From positions 1,077,001 to 1,141,000 of the forward strand of contig BJKQ01000006.1 of the NCBI GenBank assembly GCA_006538405.1: DNA of 64,000 bases. Direction: 5' to 3'. The position numbers were made by a program, and so were the translations under genes. The notes below the pieces were generated by a model. It saw nothing but the letters and a program-made list of their open reading frames with translations, did no database searches and had not been told where the DNA came from. This DNA is from Hansfordia pulvinata (lineage: Eukaryota > Ascomycota > Sordariomycetes > Xylariales). Position 1 is the first letter of the stretch; each line of letters begins with the position of its first letter. This document shows, piece after piece, positions 12,391 through 22,425 of the stretch.

Positions 12391-15201
12391 ATGGCCACCA
12401 TTAATAACCACGAAAACAGGACGTCGCCATCGGAGGAGACTGCGCCCAGCCAAATCGGCTACGACACTCCGCAATCTGGGATCGCCACGCCTCAGCCCGA
12501 CCTTCAGGACAAGCGGCTTCCGGGTATCATGAGCTATTTTGGCCAGGTTGGTGGTCCCCTTTCCTTACTCTTCCCACCTCGCAGCTCCACCACCCGAGCA
12601 CCAGAAACTGAGGTTCCACGTTCCGCCCGACCTCAGGGAGAGAAACAAGCAGATTCCCCGAAACCTCACGAGCCCAGCCCTCAAGAGCCCAGCCCTCAAG
12701 AGCCCAGCCCTCAAGAGCCCAGCCCTCAGAGCCCAGCCCTCAGGAGCCCCAGCCGACCGAAGCCTCCGCCTCGGAGACTGTCCCTCTCCTACCTCACGAG
12801 AATACGCAGTCCCCTGCGCAGTCTTTCCCACCGCCCCAAGCCTCTTCGTCTCTTCATCCGTACCCTACCCCCCCTCGCTCCAAGTCGCCTTCAATCAAGG
12901 ACGAGACCCCGGGAGAGTCGAGCAGTCGCTCCGACGCGGACTCTGCTGGCCGTCCGGCCGCGCGAAGAACCTCGACGGTGCCCGTCAAGACGTGCCACGA
13001 GCCCCCAAAACTGAGGACCCGGAGAGCGACCCTTGCATCCCCTCTCACCAGCATCGTTACTCCATCCGTCGCACACGCGAAAGATCTCTCCAACCCTAGT
13101 GGTCTCGTCTTCACAACCACCCCTCCGTCACCATCGACCGCGTCTTGCCCCCAAAACGACATAAGCCATCTTTTCTCCAAGTATGCTTCATTGGACCGTC
13201 CCAAGAAACTAACAGATGCTGGTTCGGACAAGAGCGCCTCTTCCACTCCCACACGCGCAATGTCGTCCAACAACACAAACACGCTGTCCGCGAAAGTGGA
13301 CCAGCCCCCCAACAAGGGGAGCACCAGCAGCAATCAAGAGTCTGTAGCTTCTGCCGAGTCTGGGCGATCGGCCAGCGCTGCCGCGCCGTCTCAGAAAGGA
13401 AAATTGACCATCAAGATCCTGGAGGGCCGTGGGTTGCGCAAGAGCCGGGACCCATACGTCGTCGTTGTTTTCCAGAGGAGCGAGCTCATATCCCAGGGTC
13501 CGCGAACTTTTGAGGACGATGGCGACATGTCTCCTCCGCCGCCTCCATCAACCGGCGGGGTGCCCATCCAGCGCACCACCAGCGACTCGGGCCGGCCCAT
13601 GGCCATCCCCATGCGGAGTCGGCAGAGCAGCAGTACGAGCGCCAGTGACTTCTCAGGGCGCAACAAGCGAACGTCATTCACGAGCCCTAAATGGGACGCT
13701 GAGGCACTTTTGTAGGTCGATCCTCCCTTAAAGCTTTGTGCAACATGTCTAACGAAGAAAACCAAGCGACGTTGTTGATTCCGAGGACATGCTCGTGGCC
13801 ATCTCCGTATACGACCACGGCGAGAAAGGCGAGGAGCTTCTGGGTCACGTCGACTTTCAGGCTGTCCATCCCGGCAAAGACGACCCCGTACGAGGCTGGT
13901 TTGCTCTCCGCGGAAATGCCGACACCATGGCCGAGCACACCCCGACTGGCGAGATCTTTGTCGAGACTGTCTATCAAGGAACCGAGAAGAAGCACTATGG
14001 CCCAGATGACTTCCAGATCTTGAGGTTGATTGGGAAGGGCACTTTCGGGCAGGTCTACCAGGTGCGCAAGAAGGACACAAACCGCATCTATGCTATGAAG
14101 GTCCTCTCGAAGAAGGTCATTGTTCAAAAGAAGGAGGTGGCGCACACAGTTGGCGAGCGCAACATTCTGGTCAGAACCGCGATGGCAGACTCGCCATTCA
14201 TCGTCGGGCTGAAGTACTCGTTCCAGACGCAGAACGATCTCTTCCTGGTCACTGATTACATGTCTGGCGGTGAACTATTCTGGCACTTGCAGAAGGAGGG
14301 CCGTTTCGACGAGAAGAGGGCCAAGTTCTATATTGCTGAGCTCATACTGGCAATCCAGCATCTCCACAAGAACGACATTGTTTACCGGGATCTCAAGCCT
14401 GAGAACATTCTTCTCGACGCCAATGGACACATTGCTCTCTGCGATTTCGGTCTGTCCAAAGCCAACCTGACCAAGAACGACACTACCAACACTTTCTGCG
14501 GTACTACCGAGTACCTGGCCCCCGAGGTTCTCCTGGACGAGTCCGGATACACCAAAATGGTTGACTTCTGGTCCTTGGGCGTCCTGGTGTTTGAGATGTG
14601 CTGTGGCTGGAGCCCATTCTACGCCGAGGACACGCAGCAGATGTACAAGAACATTGCCTTTGGCAAGGTTCGCTTCCCACGTGACACCTTGTCTCAGGAG
14701 GGCAGGAACTTTGTCAAGGGACTCCTCAACAGAAACCCGAAGCATCGCCTGGGTGCTGTGGATGACGCTCACGAGTTGAAACGGCACCCGTTCTTCGCCG
14801 ATGTCGACTGGGAGATTCTCGGCAAGAAGCAAATCACCCCACCGTTCAAGCCCAAGTTGAAGTCCGAGACCGACGTATCTTACTTCGATCCAGAGTTCAC
14901 CAACGCCATGGGTCAGAATGGATCTCTAAACGAAAGAGCGCAGCAGCTGGCGACAGGCTTTGCCACATCCACTCCGCTATCTCCTACCACACAGGCCAAT
15001 TTCCAGGGCTTCACGTTCGTCGACGAGAACTCTCTGGACGACCACATGAAGGGACGATTTGACGACGAGGACTTGGACGATTCGAGCCGCCGCGAGCGCG
15101 ACTGGGACGACATAGACGACATCGACATGCGAAAGGCCAACAGAATGAGCGGCATTGAGAAGACCGGCGGCAACGAGCCGTTTTCCGGATTTGACATGTG
15201 A
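12391..15201 (+). CDS. sch9: Sch9-type AGC protein kinase with C2 domain (one apparent frameshift)
   Basis: Exon 12391-13711, intron 13712-13766 (GTAGGT donor, CTAAC branch near 13750), exon 13767-15201. About 918 residues if one missing base near 12728 is restored. Order: Ser/Pro-rich N-terminus (GYDTP, MSYFGQ), five EPSPQ repeats, a C2 domain (KLTIKILEGRGLRK ... DPYVVV ... SVYDHGEKG, about 13400-13980) with a low-complexity insert and split by the intron, then a kinase domain from about 14011. Kinase motifs: glycine loop GKGTFG (14032), ATP lysine in YAMK (14098), catalytic Asp in YRDLKPEN (14389), DFG (14443), activation-loop Thr in TFCGT (14491) and the C-terminal hydrophobic motif FQGFTF (15001-15018). 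The C2-kinase-hydrophobic motif order is that of fungal Sch9, the TORC1-activated S6K/Akt-like kinase controlling growth, stress response and nutrient signalling. Without the frameshift correction the C2-kinase part would be cut off from the N-terminus. Confidence 0.93.
12670..12743 (+). repeat. Five 15-bp coding repeats (EPSPQ), one a base short
   Basis: Units of GAGCCCAGCCCTCAA at 12670, 12685, 12700, 12715 and 12729. The fourth is 14 nt (one A missing from CAAGAG), which throws the reading frame. Frame 1 is open before it, and the frame leading to the C2 and kinase domains is open after it. Confidence 0.9.
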
Positions 15202-16042
15202 TGAGCTGGCAGCGAACGACGACAACATCTTTTTTTTAGCGCCAAATGCATTTCCACCCCCATCCTTCCTCACTTGGGATAAGACCCTTTTCTTGAAAAC
15301 TACCTTCAGATCATCATTGCATATGGCGGCACTATTGCATCAGGTCATGAATGGCGGCGAGCATACTGCAAGGCGAGGGTTTCGAAGCGTTGCCACGCAA
15401 CTGCAAATAATACGACACTGCACATATTGGGGATAGCGCGGGCATTGGCCAGGCTTTGAAGAATCGACGCACGACTTTTCGCTGGTATGGTGAGCTGCTA
15501 CCTGCGCCACATATGCTTGCTTCGGGTCACTGGTACCCTGAAAGTTAGTCTGGGTGATGGCTTGAATGAGGCGGCGATCCCCGGCAGTCTGGTGCGGGGC
15601 ATCCATCTCGCGCGACCAGCCCTTTCATGTGTTGCTTTGGGAACACTCCAGCGCAGTCCTGCAGGCGCAGCGACTGAGAAGCTTGATCATCAAGCTGGGC
15701 GAGGCCAGAGCAAGTCCATACTAGTGGAGTAGCCGGCATCTTGAGAACTCAACCAACTGACACCGTCATGGCAGGCAATTGGGTGGCCAGTTTGGCGTGT
15801 AGTGTTTGGCTTGCTTTATCGTTGCTTCGAATTGGATCCGCGAAGCTTCGACTGCTGTATGTAGTCCAACTGAGGCACATGCACCCAAGAATCCTGATAG
15901 CTAGCTTATAACGAGGTTTACTTTGGGTCATGAGAGTCGAACCTGCGTTGTCTTTTCGAGACCCTTCAGTACGGTGAGGCTGCCGGTGTATGAGTGCAGA
16001 CCTGCCGAGCAGACCTCCTGCCTATCTGTACCTAGAGATTAA
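15202..16042. other. Convergent intergenic, no gene seen
   Basis: Lies between the 3' ends of the kinase (+) and the protease homologue (-). It starts with a T-run (about 15230-15237) after the kinase stop and holds the 3' untranslated parts of both genes. No other structure noticed. Confidence 0.6.
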
Positions 16043-16938
16043 CTACTTCCTAGCGGGATATTTACTGATGGCTTTCGAGACGAAGGCCTCAAGCGAGTTG
16101 CCTCCACGAATCTGCCCTGTGCCGACCACAATGCCCAGCACGTACCACTTCCCATCCCCGCCTCTACGCATGACGGGGCCGCCACAGGTACCAAAATCCA
16201 GAAACTGCGTTTTCTCCCATAAGTGGTGGGCGTTGACTTGAACAGAGATGTCGGTGAATTCGACGATCCATCTCCCGGGGTTCTTTGGGGCTTTGGAGTT
16301 GCTCAGGCGTTCCGGATAGCCGAGGAGTAGCCATGACCCCGTCTGCAGGCGTTGCAGCTGCGCCGCATTTTGGACGTTGGGGAGGATTTCCCTAGGGCGT
16401 AGAGTGCATCAGCGATGGGTTTCCGGCCCGTCTGTTTCGAGGACGTGGCGTTTCCCGTGATGTACCTTTATTAGCAAGGAGAGCGGGGGGATGGATGGCT
16501 GACTTACACCTGACCTGCGTCGTATCCCGGAATGTTCTCCGTAAGCACAAGTACGGCGTAGTCCTTGGATACGCATTTCCAAAAGTCCTCGGAATTCAAA
16601 GTGAGCTCCGACATGTCCTTTTCCTGGTGGGGCTTGTAGGCCTTGCGGACCTCGATGGCGCCTCCGCGTCGAGGGTTGGGCGGTAGTGCCCCGGACCAGC
16701 CCGGGTAGAAGTACATTTTCTCGTCCTCGTTTTGCTAGGCAAAGTGCAGGGTCGTGAGCACCAGGTTGGCCGCGACTGCGATCCCGGCGCCCACACTGTC
16801 GTTGGCCCTCCACGAGCCCGGTATACTTGTACGGCGCCGTGCTTGCTCTGCCATCCTCCGCTCGACGACCCCCTGGGCAGGGGACGCCGACGCGGCAAGG
16901 AGCAGAACGGCCCCGACAGCCCCGAAGACGGCGCGCAT
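16043..16938 (-). pseudogene. Secreted trypsin-fold protease homologue with Cys nucleophile and in-frame TAG
   Basis: Reads from 16938: exon 16938-16508, intron 16507-16392 (GTAAGT donor, CCTAG acceptor), exon 16391-16043; 260 codons. The first 20-odd residues (MRAVFGAVGAVLLLAASASP) form a signal peptide. His appears in the VLTTLHFA block (residue 65), Asp in DYAVLVL (126) and the nucleophile block is GTCGGPV (213), so spacing (61 and 87) fits the chymotrypsin fold, but Cys replaces the usual Ser of GDSGGP. Codon 68, three after the His, is TAG (16737-16735); the frame is open on both sides, with MYFYPGW soon after. A Cys at this position is typical of chymotrypsin-like cysteine proteases, and it also occurs in inactive homologues. 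Whether the stop is a mutation, a sequencing error or recoded in mRNA cannot be seen. The start is chosen for the signal peptide; the frame extends further upstream without sense. Confidence 0.7.
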
Positions 16939-18079
16939 GCTGCAGGGAGGGCTTTCTTGACGAGCGGCAAGTGGCGCGGGGTCGCCTGTCGGCGGTGCTG
17001 ACTGGACGGGACTGGAAGTGTTGCGGCTGCGAAGAGCTGCGTCCAGGAGGCGGCAGGTAATCTGCGAGAGGATATCGCGCGAGCTCTGCAGCGACGACCA
17101 GGACAGCAAATAGAATGGATTGTGCCTGGTTCGTTGCCAGTGTCGGACGGACTGGGCGGGAGGTCCTGATATACTTTTCAACTTTACGGATACTCTCACC
17201 CCCGTGCATCGGTCACCTACCAAGGAGCTTCACCCCGGCTGGATGTTTCCGAGTCGAATATCGTTCGCCGATATCCGACTAGGGACCTTGCCGCTCGCAA
17301 TGCCCTTCAAGGGAACCGGTTTCTATCAATGGACAATGCGCGTGCCACGGAAAACCGTAACATAATCTTCGTCGGCCCTCTCTGGAAGAATGACGGGGCC
17401 ACGCGGGATCATGTGGCCAAAGCCCTCCCTCGGCGTCTCCCGGGGACCAGGACCTCGTGGCAACTCTTGGGCAGCCTCAACTACCTACTCACGTGGGTTA
17501 TCTCTGCTGAACTCCCCCTGCCGATGACTGTCCTCCCGCCGAGAACCGAGCAACGCGCAAAGGCCCTCCAAGGTCGCAAGCGGGCCGGACCGACCGTGCT
17601 TCGCTTCGGGGCGGGAAAGGAGTCGCGCACGGGGAACTGCGAAGTACAGAGAGGAACGCCAGCAGAGGGGTCACCATTGTCGCAAAGCAGAATGTCCTAG
17701 ATGCGGCATCGTTCTCTGAGAACGAGCCTGTGGGTTCGGGGCAAGGCGAGGGGCGTCGACGGGACGTGGTCCGCATGGGGAAGGGGTTCTCAAGAGGCCA
17801 TGAAGGCGCCAGTGGCTTCTCGCCTTTGCAGGTGAGGGGGCGCCGGGATGTAATAAGGCAAAGACAGAGTGAGTACGATACAACATCAAAGGCTCTGTGA
17901 TGCACAAGCTCGGGCTTCTTTATAGGCTCTAAGTAAGTAAATGTCCGTGGTACACGATGTCCACTAAACAGATATCTAGTTCGTGTTTGATACACGCGGC
18001 AGCAAACAGATCGAAGAGGCTTGCAAAAAGATTACGTATCCAGGGCCTAAGGCAACGCTGAACTGGAAGGCAAAAGAAA
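16939..18079. other. Intergenic, no gene seen
   Basis: Upstream region of the protease homologue. Open frames exist on both strands but overlap one another and carry no motif. Confidence 0.5.
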
Positions 18080-18151
18080 CTCCGAATCGGGGAATCGAAC
18101 CCCGGGCTTGACGGTGAGAGCGTCAAATGTTAGCCACTACACCAATTCGGA
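18080..18151 (-). tRNA. tRNA-Glu (anticodon CTC)
   Basis: Read on the minus strand from 18151. Acceptor stem TCCGAAT pairs with ATTCGGA and is followed by discriminator G. The D-arm contains GTAGTGGCTAAC. The anticodon stem TGACG/CGTCA closes the loop CTCTCAC, so the anticodon is CTC and reads GAG. The T-arm is CCGGGGTTCGATTCCCCG-like. No intron; 72 nt; no encoded CCA, as expected for a eukaryotic nuclear tRNA. A and B box sequences are intact, so it should be transcribed by RNA polymerase III. Confidence 0.95.
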
Positions 18152-19112
18152 TGTATCGACTAATCGATGGAAGACGTACTTCTTATCTTGCAATATGCTC
18201 ATGTAAAAAGACGTGTGTTCTCCTCCTCAACGCTCTGTCTGCCCAGTGCCCAGTACTCGGTCGAGAGGCCCGCCGCGTGAACTTCGACTCATCTGAATGA
18301 CCCCGTCTTGCAGAGCTATCTCTGAGCAGGCTTGAAGAGGGGCATGCCACCCATTGAATGCTACATTCATTCATCTTTCATGAGAAACTTCTTGACAGAA
18401 TTCTCCGTCAATGCCCAAGCGGCGAGGTCTTCTTCGAGAGGGGGGTTTGGGGGACCACCAGTGCTGCTGCACAGGGTGATTCAGTATTGGAGCAGAACTC
18501 GAAATGCAGGTCCAAGGCATCGCGCTCCAGAACTAGAACCTCCACACGCTGGAGTGGGTAGGCGTTGAAGCATGGCCGTGGCTGTCTACCCAGGGTGCTG
18601 TCCCCAACCGAGCAACTCACAGTGTTCCTTATGAGCATGAGCCAATCCTGGCTTGCCCGACAGTGGCAGAGAAGCAGCACGAGTATACTGTTTGGCAATA
18701 GGAGCGTCGAATCCGGCGAGAGTCAAGTTGGCGGCATCAAGGCCAAGAGAGTTAGCTCGAAGCCGACAGAACATTTGAAGATTCAGAAACAGTAAGAGAT
18801 GATTCGAGTCAGGTAAGTAAGGCAACCAAGAGAAGGTTTCTTGTTCAATCGGCAGCAAGTCAATCTCGACGAGGCTTAAATGTACACGGATTACACACGC
18901 TCCATGCGCGTCCCCAGTCTGCTGGCAGCGGTCCTTTCTGAATCAAGGTCGACGCAGCACAGGTTCCCTCCATCTTTGCGTCATCGTCTACCAGCAGGTG
19001 TCTTTTTTTGGATTCTCGTTCCTCACGGTAGATGGGTGAAGTGTCAGGCATGTGGCCCCTGATTGAGGCTGTCAGGGCTGCCTGGGTCTTGTTGAGTGGC
19101 CGGGTGCCCGGT
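18152..19112. other. Intergenic, no gene seen
   Basis: Between the tRNA and the 3' end of the ATP synthase subunit gene. No motif-bearing frame found. Confidence 0.55.
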
Positions 19113-19927
19113 CTAGTGGGCGGCGGGAACGTCCTCCTCGTCCTCAACCAGCCAGTCCTCGACGACGGGGGCGGCGTTGGCCGCGACGCCCTCGTTGCCC
19201 TCAACCTCGACACCCATGCTCTCGTACTCCTTCAGGCTGGAGGCCAGGTCGGCCTCTTCGGGGGACTTGGGAGCCTTGGGGGCGGTGAAGACCTGGACCT
19301 GGCCGACCGAGTCGGACTCCTTGATGGGGGTGGGCTTGTAGGCCTTGAGCTCCTTGAGGTAGAGCTCCTGGACGAAGTCGGCTATTGAAAGGGGGGAGGA
19401 TTCGGTCAGTGATGATGGCCGGGGACGGCACGGCACGGGTTGGGATGGGGCACGTACCACGACGCGAAACAGTCGGGGCCATGAAGCTGCGAACAGCGTT
19501 GACTCTGGCCACGCGGGCGACCGCGGTGGCGGAGCGGGCAGTCTACAATGGGGTCAGGGGTCAGCTGGCTGCTCTGAGTTCGGGTCATAGCTCGATGGTG
19601 AAGTCGATTGGTCGGTCGCATTGCATCGCATCGCATCGCAGTCGGGTTTCGGGACGAAAAGGCGCGGGCTGTGGGCTGCTGCTGCTGGTGTCCTTTTCAA
19701 TTGTCGCCCTTCCTGAGATCCCTCCTCTTTTCAAAATCTGGGGTGAAAGCGTCCATCTGGGGCAGCGTGGTTGTGCAGCAGCAGTAGTGACTGCAGCTGG
19801 CCAGCCAATTCGTCATGCGAGCGCGAGCGCGAGCGAGAGCGAGAGCGAGAGCGGGCGGCGGTCGGGAGCGATTGGGCCGAGAGCAGGAAAAGGTGAATCA
19901 TACCGAGGCTCTGAGCTGGACGAGCAT
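19113..19927 (-). CDS. ATP14: Mitochondrial F1Fo-ATP synthase subunit h
   Basis: Three exons: 19927-19904 (24 nt, MLVQLRAS), 19542-19458 and 19381-19113, joined across introns of 361 nt and 76 nt (donors GTATGA and GTACGT, acceptors TGTAG and ATAG) with matching phases; 125 residues, the usual size. The N-terminus is rich in Arg, Ala, Ser and Thr without acid residues (through SRR at about residue 36), a typical mitochondrial presequence. The mature part starts ADFVQELYLKELKAYKP and ends in an acidic tail (EDWLVEDEEDVPAAH), as in fungal subunit h. The protein sits in the peripheral stalk/Fo region and is needed for complex assembly. It is divergent from the methyltransferase gene, with 1.5 kb between. 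The long first intron carries a GAGAGC repeat. Confidence 0.9.
19818..19853. repeat. GAGCGC/GAGAGC repeat in ATP14 intron 1
   Basis: Imperfect hexanucleotide tandem repeat inside the 361-nt first intron. Confidence 0.8.
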
Positions 19928-21417
19928 TTTGAATCCGGACGACGTGGGGAGGGAGATGGGTCGACGGTGGTGGTGGTGGTGGTGATGGGTCGGATGGACG
20001 GGGCCGTTCGGGGATGGGGGAGAGGAAGAGAGGTCGGACGGGTTATGGTGAGGTTTTTCACGCTGCCTTGCCATCCAATGCGAGCAGCATGCGGGCGAGC
20101 AGAGGGTACAGAGCGCTGCACTCCGTGGGTACCTCTGGTGTACGGCAGGCCGAGTAGGAGACACCATGTACCTGCCGTGCCCTCCTGCACCCGCCCCTAC
20201 CAGGGAGTACTCCGTCGTAATGCAGCCGCCCAAGCCGCAGAAGTCGGGGCAGTACGGGGCATGTCGGGCCAGCAGCAGAGCCAATGGCCTCGCATGATTG
20301 GCTGGGACGGGCCGGGTAGCGGATGCCCCGTTATGCCCATGGTACAATATATGTAGAGCGTGCATACATTGATTAAACCTACCCGATGCATGACACGTAC
20401 TTATGCACTAGTCGAAGGGCGTCACGCGCCCCAGACCCCCATCGCCGATGCGCACTCGTTTGGTAGATGCATCTGCTGAGCCACAGCCACTTGACCAGAC
20501 AGTTTGCGCCAATCGTGCCTCCAGATTAGCCACAATAAATGCAGTGGAACGATGATCCAAAGTCCGTACCGCTGCACTACCTACTCGTAATGCTGAGCCA
20601 ATGCCGTCACCATGAGCTGCCCGCCGATACATTGAAATCTGCACCTGATGCTTTGCACATTGGTCATTGATGAATCCAAATGCTCTGTTCTTTACTTACA
20701 TCAAGTACAAGTACCTAATGTAGATATTACATATACTTACCTAATGTGTGCGATGCGCATAGAAATTGAGTTCATCCATTGACTGGTCCGAAGTCATGCC
20801 CAATCCCCAATAGCAAGGGAGCCCATTGCATGTCTGGTGTACTCGTACGACCGGCCATGCTAATCACATCTGATCAGAAGCTCGACAGAAGACTGCTTGT
20901 TATTAGGTCTGAGGCTTGATGGCTACTCGTGAATACCTAGGTACCTACTCATTACGGAGTACTCACCTAATCCTTCAGGTTCATGCCGCCAATGCCGTCC
21001 CACAAAAAAGAAAAAAAAACTCCAGAACCCCCACCATCCACGCCAAACCCGTGGCCCTTGCCTGGCTGTTGTTTTCCGTGTAAGTGCTCGATTCGTCGAC
21101 AGCACGCGGAGGCGCCACACACAGGTTCAGGATACCTAGTTAGTTGGCAGCCAGGCGCGAGACAGATCTACCTCGCGCCACCGTACTCGTATCTACATTG
21201 TTTTCTCGACTCGACGAAAGCTACCTTTCGCGGACACCCCGTGCGACTAGAACGCCGCCCCTATTCTCCTTCTTCCCTGCCGGATTCCATTGCTCTGCCA
21301 TTCTTGGATACCCAAAGATCGAAAAACATCTTATCCTGTCACTAAGAAGAGAGGAAAAGAGAAAAGAGAAGAAAGAAGAAATTAAAAGAGGGGGGTTAGG
21401 CCCAAAGGAAAGGAAAA
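19928..21417. other. Divergent intergenic with a motif cluster
   Basis: Shared upstream region of ATP14 (-) and the methyltransferase gene (+). It holds TACTCGTA-family sites at 20582, 20840 and 21184, a TACGGAGTA at 20953-20961, and TACCTA-type clusters at about 20693-20750 and 20930-20985. An A/G-rich stretch (about 21340-21415) precedes the ATG at 21418. No gene seen. Confidence 0.55.
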
Positions 21418-21891
21418 ATGGCCAAAGAACAGTCCGCCGTCCGGACCTTCATGATTCCCAGGCCCGGCGGAGCCCCGGATCTGCCCATCCACATCACCGA
21501 GCCCGACCTGCGGGCGAAGGGCCTGGCCCTCGAGACCTGGGCCGCCTCGTCGGTGCAGGCCAAGCTGATCCAGCACCTGCCTGACGGCGACGTCGTCTTC
21601 CCCGCCGCCGCCGCCGCCGCCGCCGACCCGGCCGTGCTGCCCGTCCTCGAGCTCGGCGCCGGCACCGGCATGGTCGGCCTCTCCGCCTGCGCCCGCTGGC
21701 GCCAGACGACCGTCCTGACCGACCTCGGCCCCATCGCCCCCGGGCTGGCCGCCAACATCGCCCTGAACCGCGGCGACGGCGGCGCCCTGGCCGGCGTCGT
21801 AGACGACGATGCGGGGTCCGGGGAGCCCCGCATGCTGTGCGGCACCCTCGACTGGGCCGACCCGGCCAGCCTGTCGCTGTACCAAGACCAG

Positions 21892-21926
<35 letters not shown>

Positions 21927-22425
21927 ACAAAACAACAACAGCACCAGCACCAGCGGCGGCGGCGGCGGCCAAGAGAGAAAGGAGGGAGAGGAGGAGGGAG
22001 AGGAGGAGGGAGAACGAGAGGTAGCAGCGGCCCTGGCCGCCTCCCCCACGTGGACCCGCGCCCACGTCGTGCTGGCCGCCGACGTCATCTACTGCGAGGA
22101 GCACCCGCCGCTCCTGACGGGCGCCGTCGCGCGCTGGCTGCGCCGCGACGACCCGCGCGCCCGCCTCGTCATGTGCCTGCCCCTGCGCGTCTGCTACCTC
22201 GAGGAGCTGCGCGACCTGTGGGCGCGGCTCGGGGCCGCCGGGCTCGAGTGCGTCGCCGACGGGCAGGAGAGCGCCGACAGCGCGCGCTTCGACGACGAGT
22301 GCCTGTGCGAGTGGAGCGTGTGGCGGTGGAGGGAGGACCGGTTGCTCCTCGGCGGCGGCGGTGGCGGTGGTGGTGGTGATGGTGGTGTAGGCTCGAGAGA
22401 TTCGAAACACGCGGCGTCGGGGTGA
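21418..22425 (+). CDS. Methyltransf_16-family SAM-dependent protein methyltransferase
   Basis: Single exon, 335 residues, starting MAKEQSAVRTF after a purine-rich leader. The SAM-binding motif I (VLELGAGTGMVGLSA) is at about residues 76-90, TVLTDLGP follows as motif II, and LAADVIYCEEHPPLL (about 220-234) is the post-motif region typical of seven-beta-strand lysine methyltransferases of the METTL21/EFM group. Some fungal relatives are labelled nicotinamide N-methyltransferase (Nnt1) or Rrg1-like; these names are carried by annotation, and I cannot choose a substrate. Between strands there is a low-complexity insert (about 157-202): a Gln run encoded by CAG, then Asn/Ser/Thr, Gly and Glu runs. 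The C-terminus ends in a Gly run. Cytosolic or nuclear by absence of a signal. Confidence 0.85.
21895..21924 (+). repeat. CAG trinucleotide repeat (polyQ coding)
   Basis: Nine CAG codons and a CAA inside the methyltransferase reading frame, likely to vary in length between strains. Confidence 0.95.

Noticed and set aside
12547..12636. Intron in the N-terminus of Sch9
   Set aside because: Donor GTTGGT is weak and available acceptors give a wrong phase or a stop; a missing base in the repeat explains the frame change.
16735..16795. Intron ending at the TAG of the protease homologue
   Set aside because: The TTTGCCTAG looks like an acceptor, but removal would delete the catalytic His block and the only donor is a poor GTGTGG.
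16409..17209. 266-residue alternative frame over the protease homologue
   Set aside because: Arg/Ser-rich with no motif; the neighbouring frame carries the signal peptide and the catalytic blocks.
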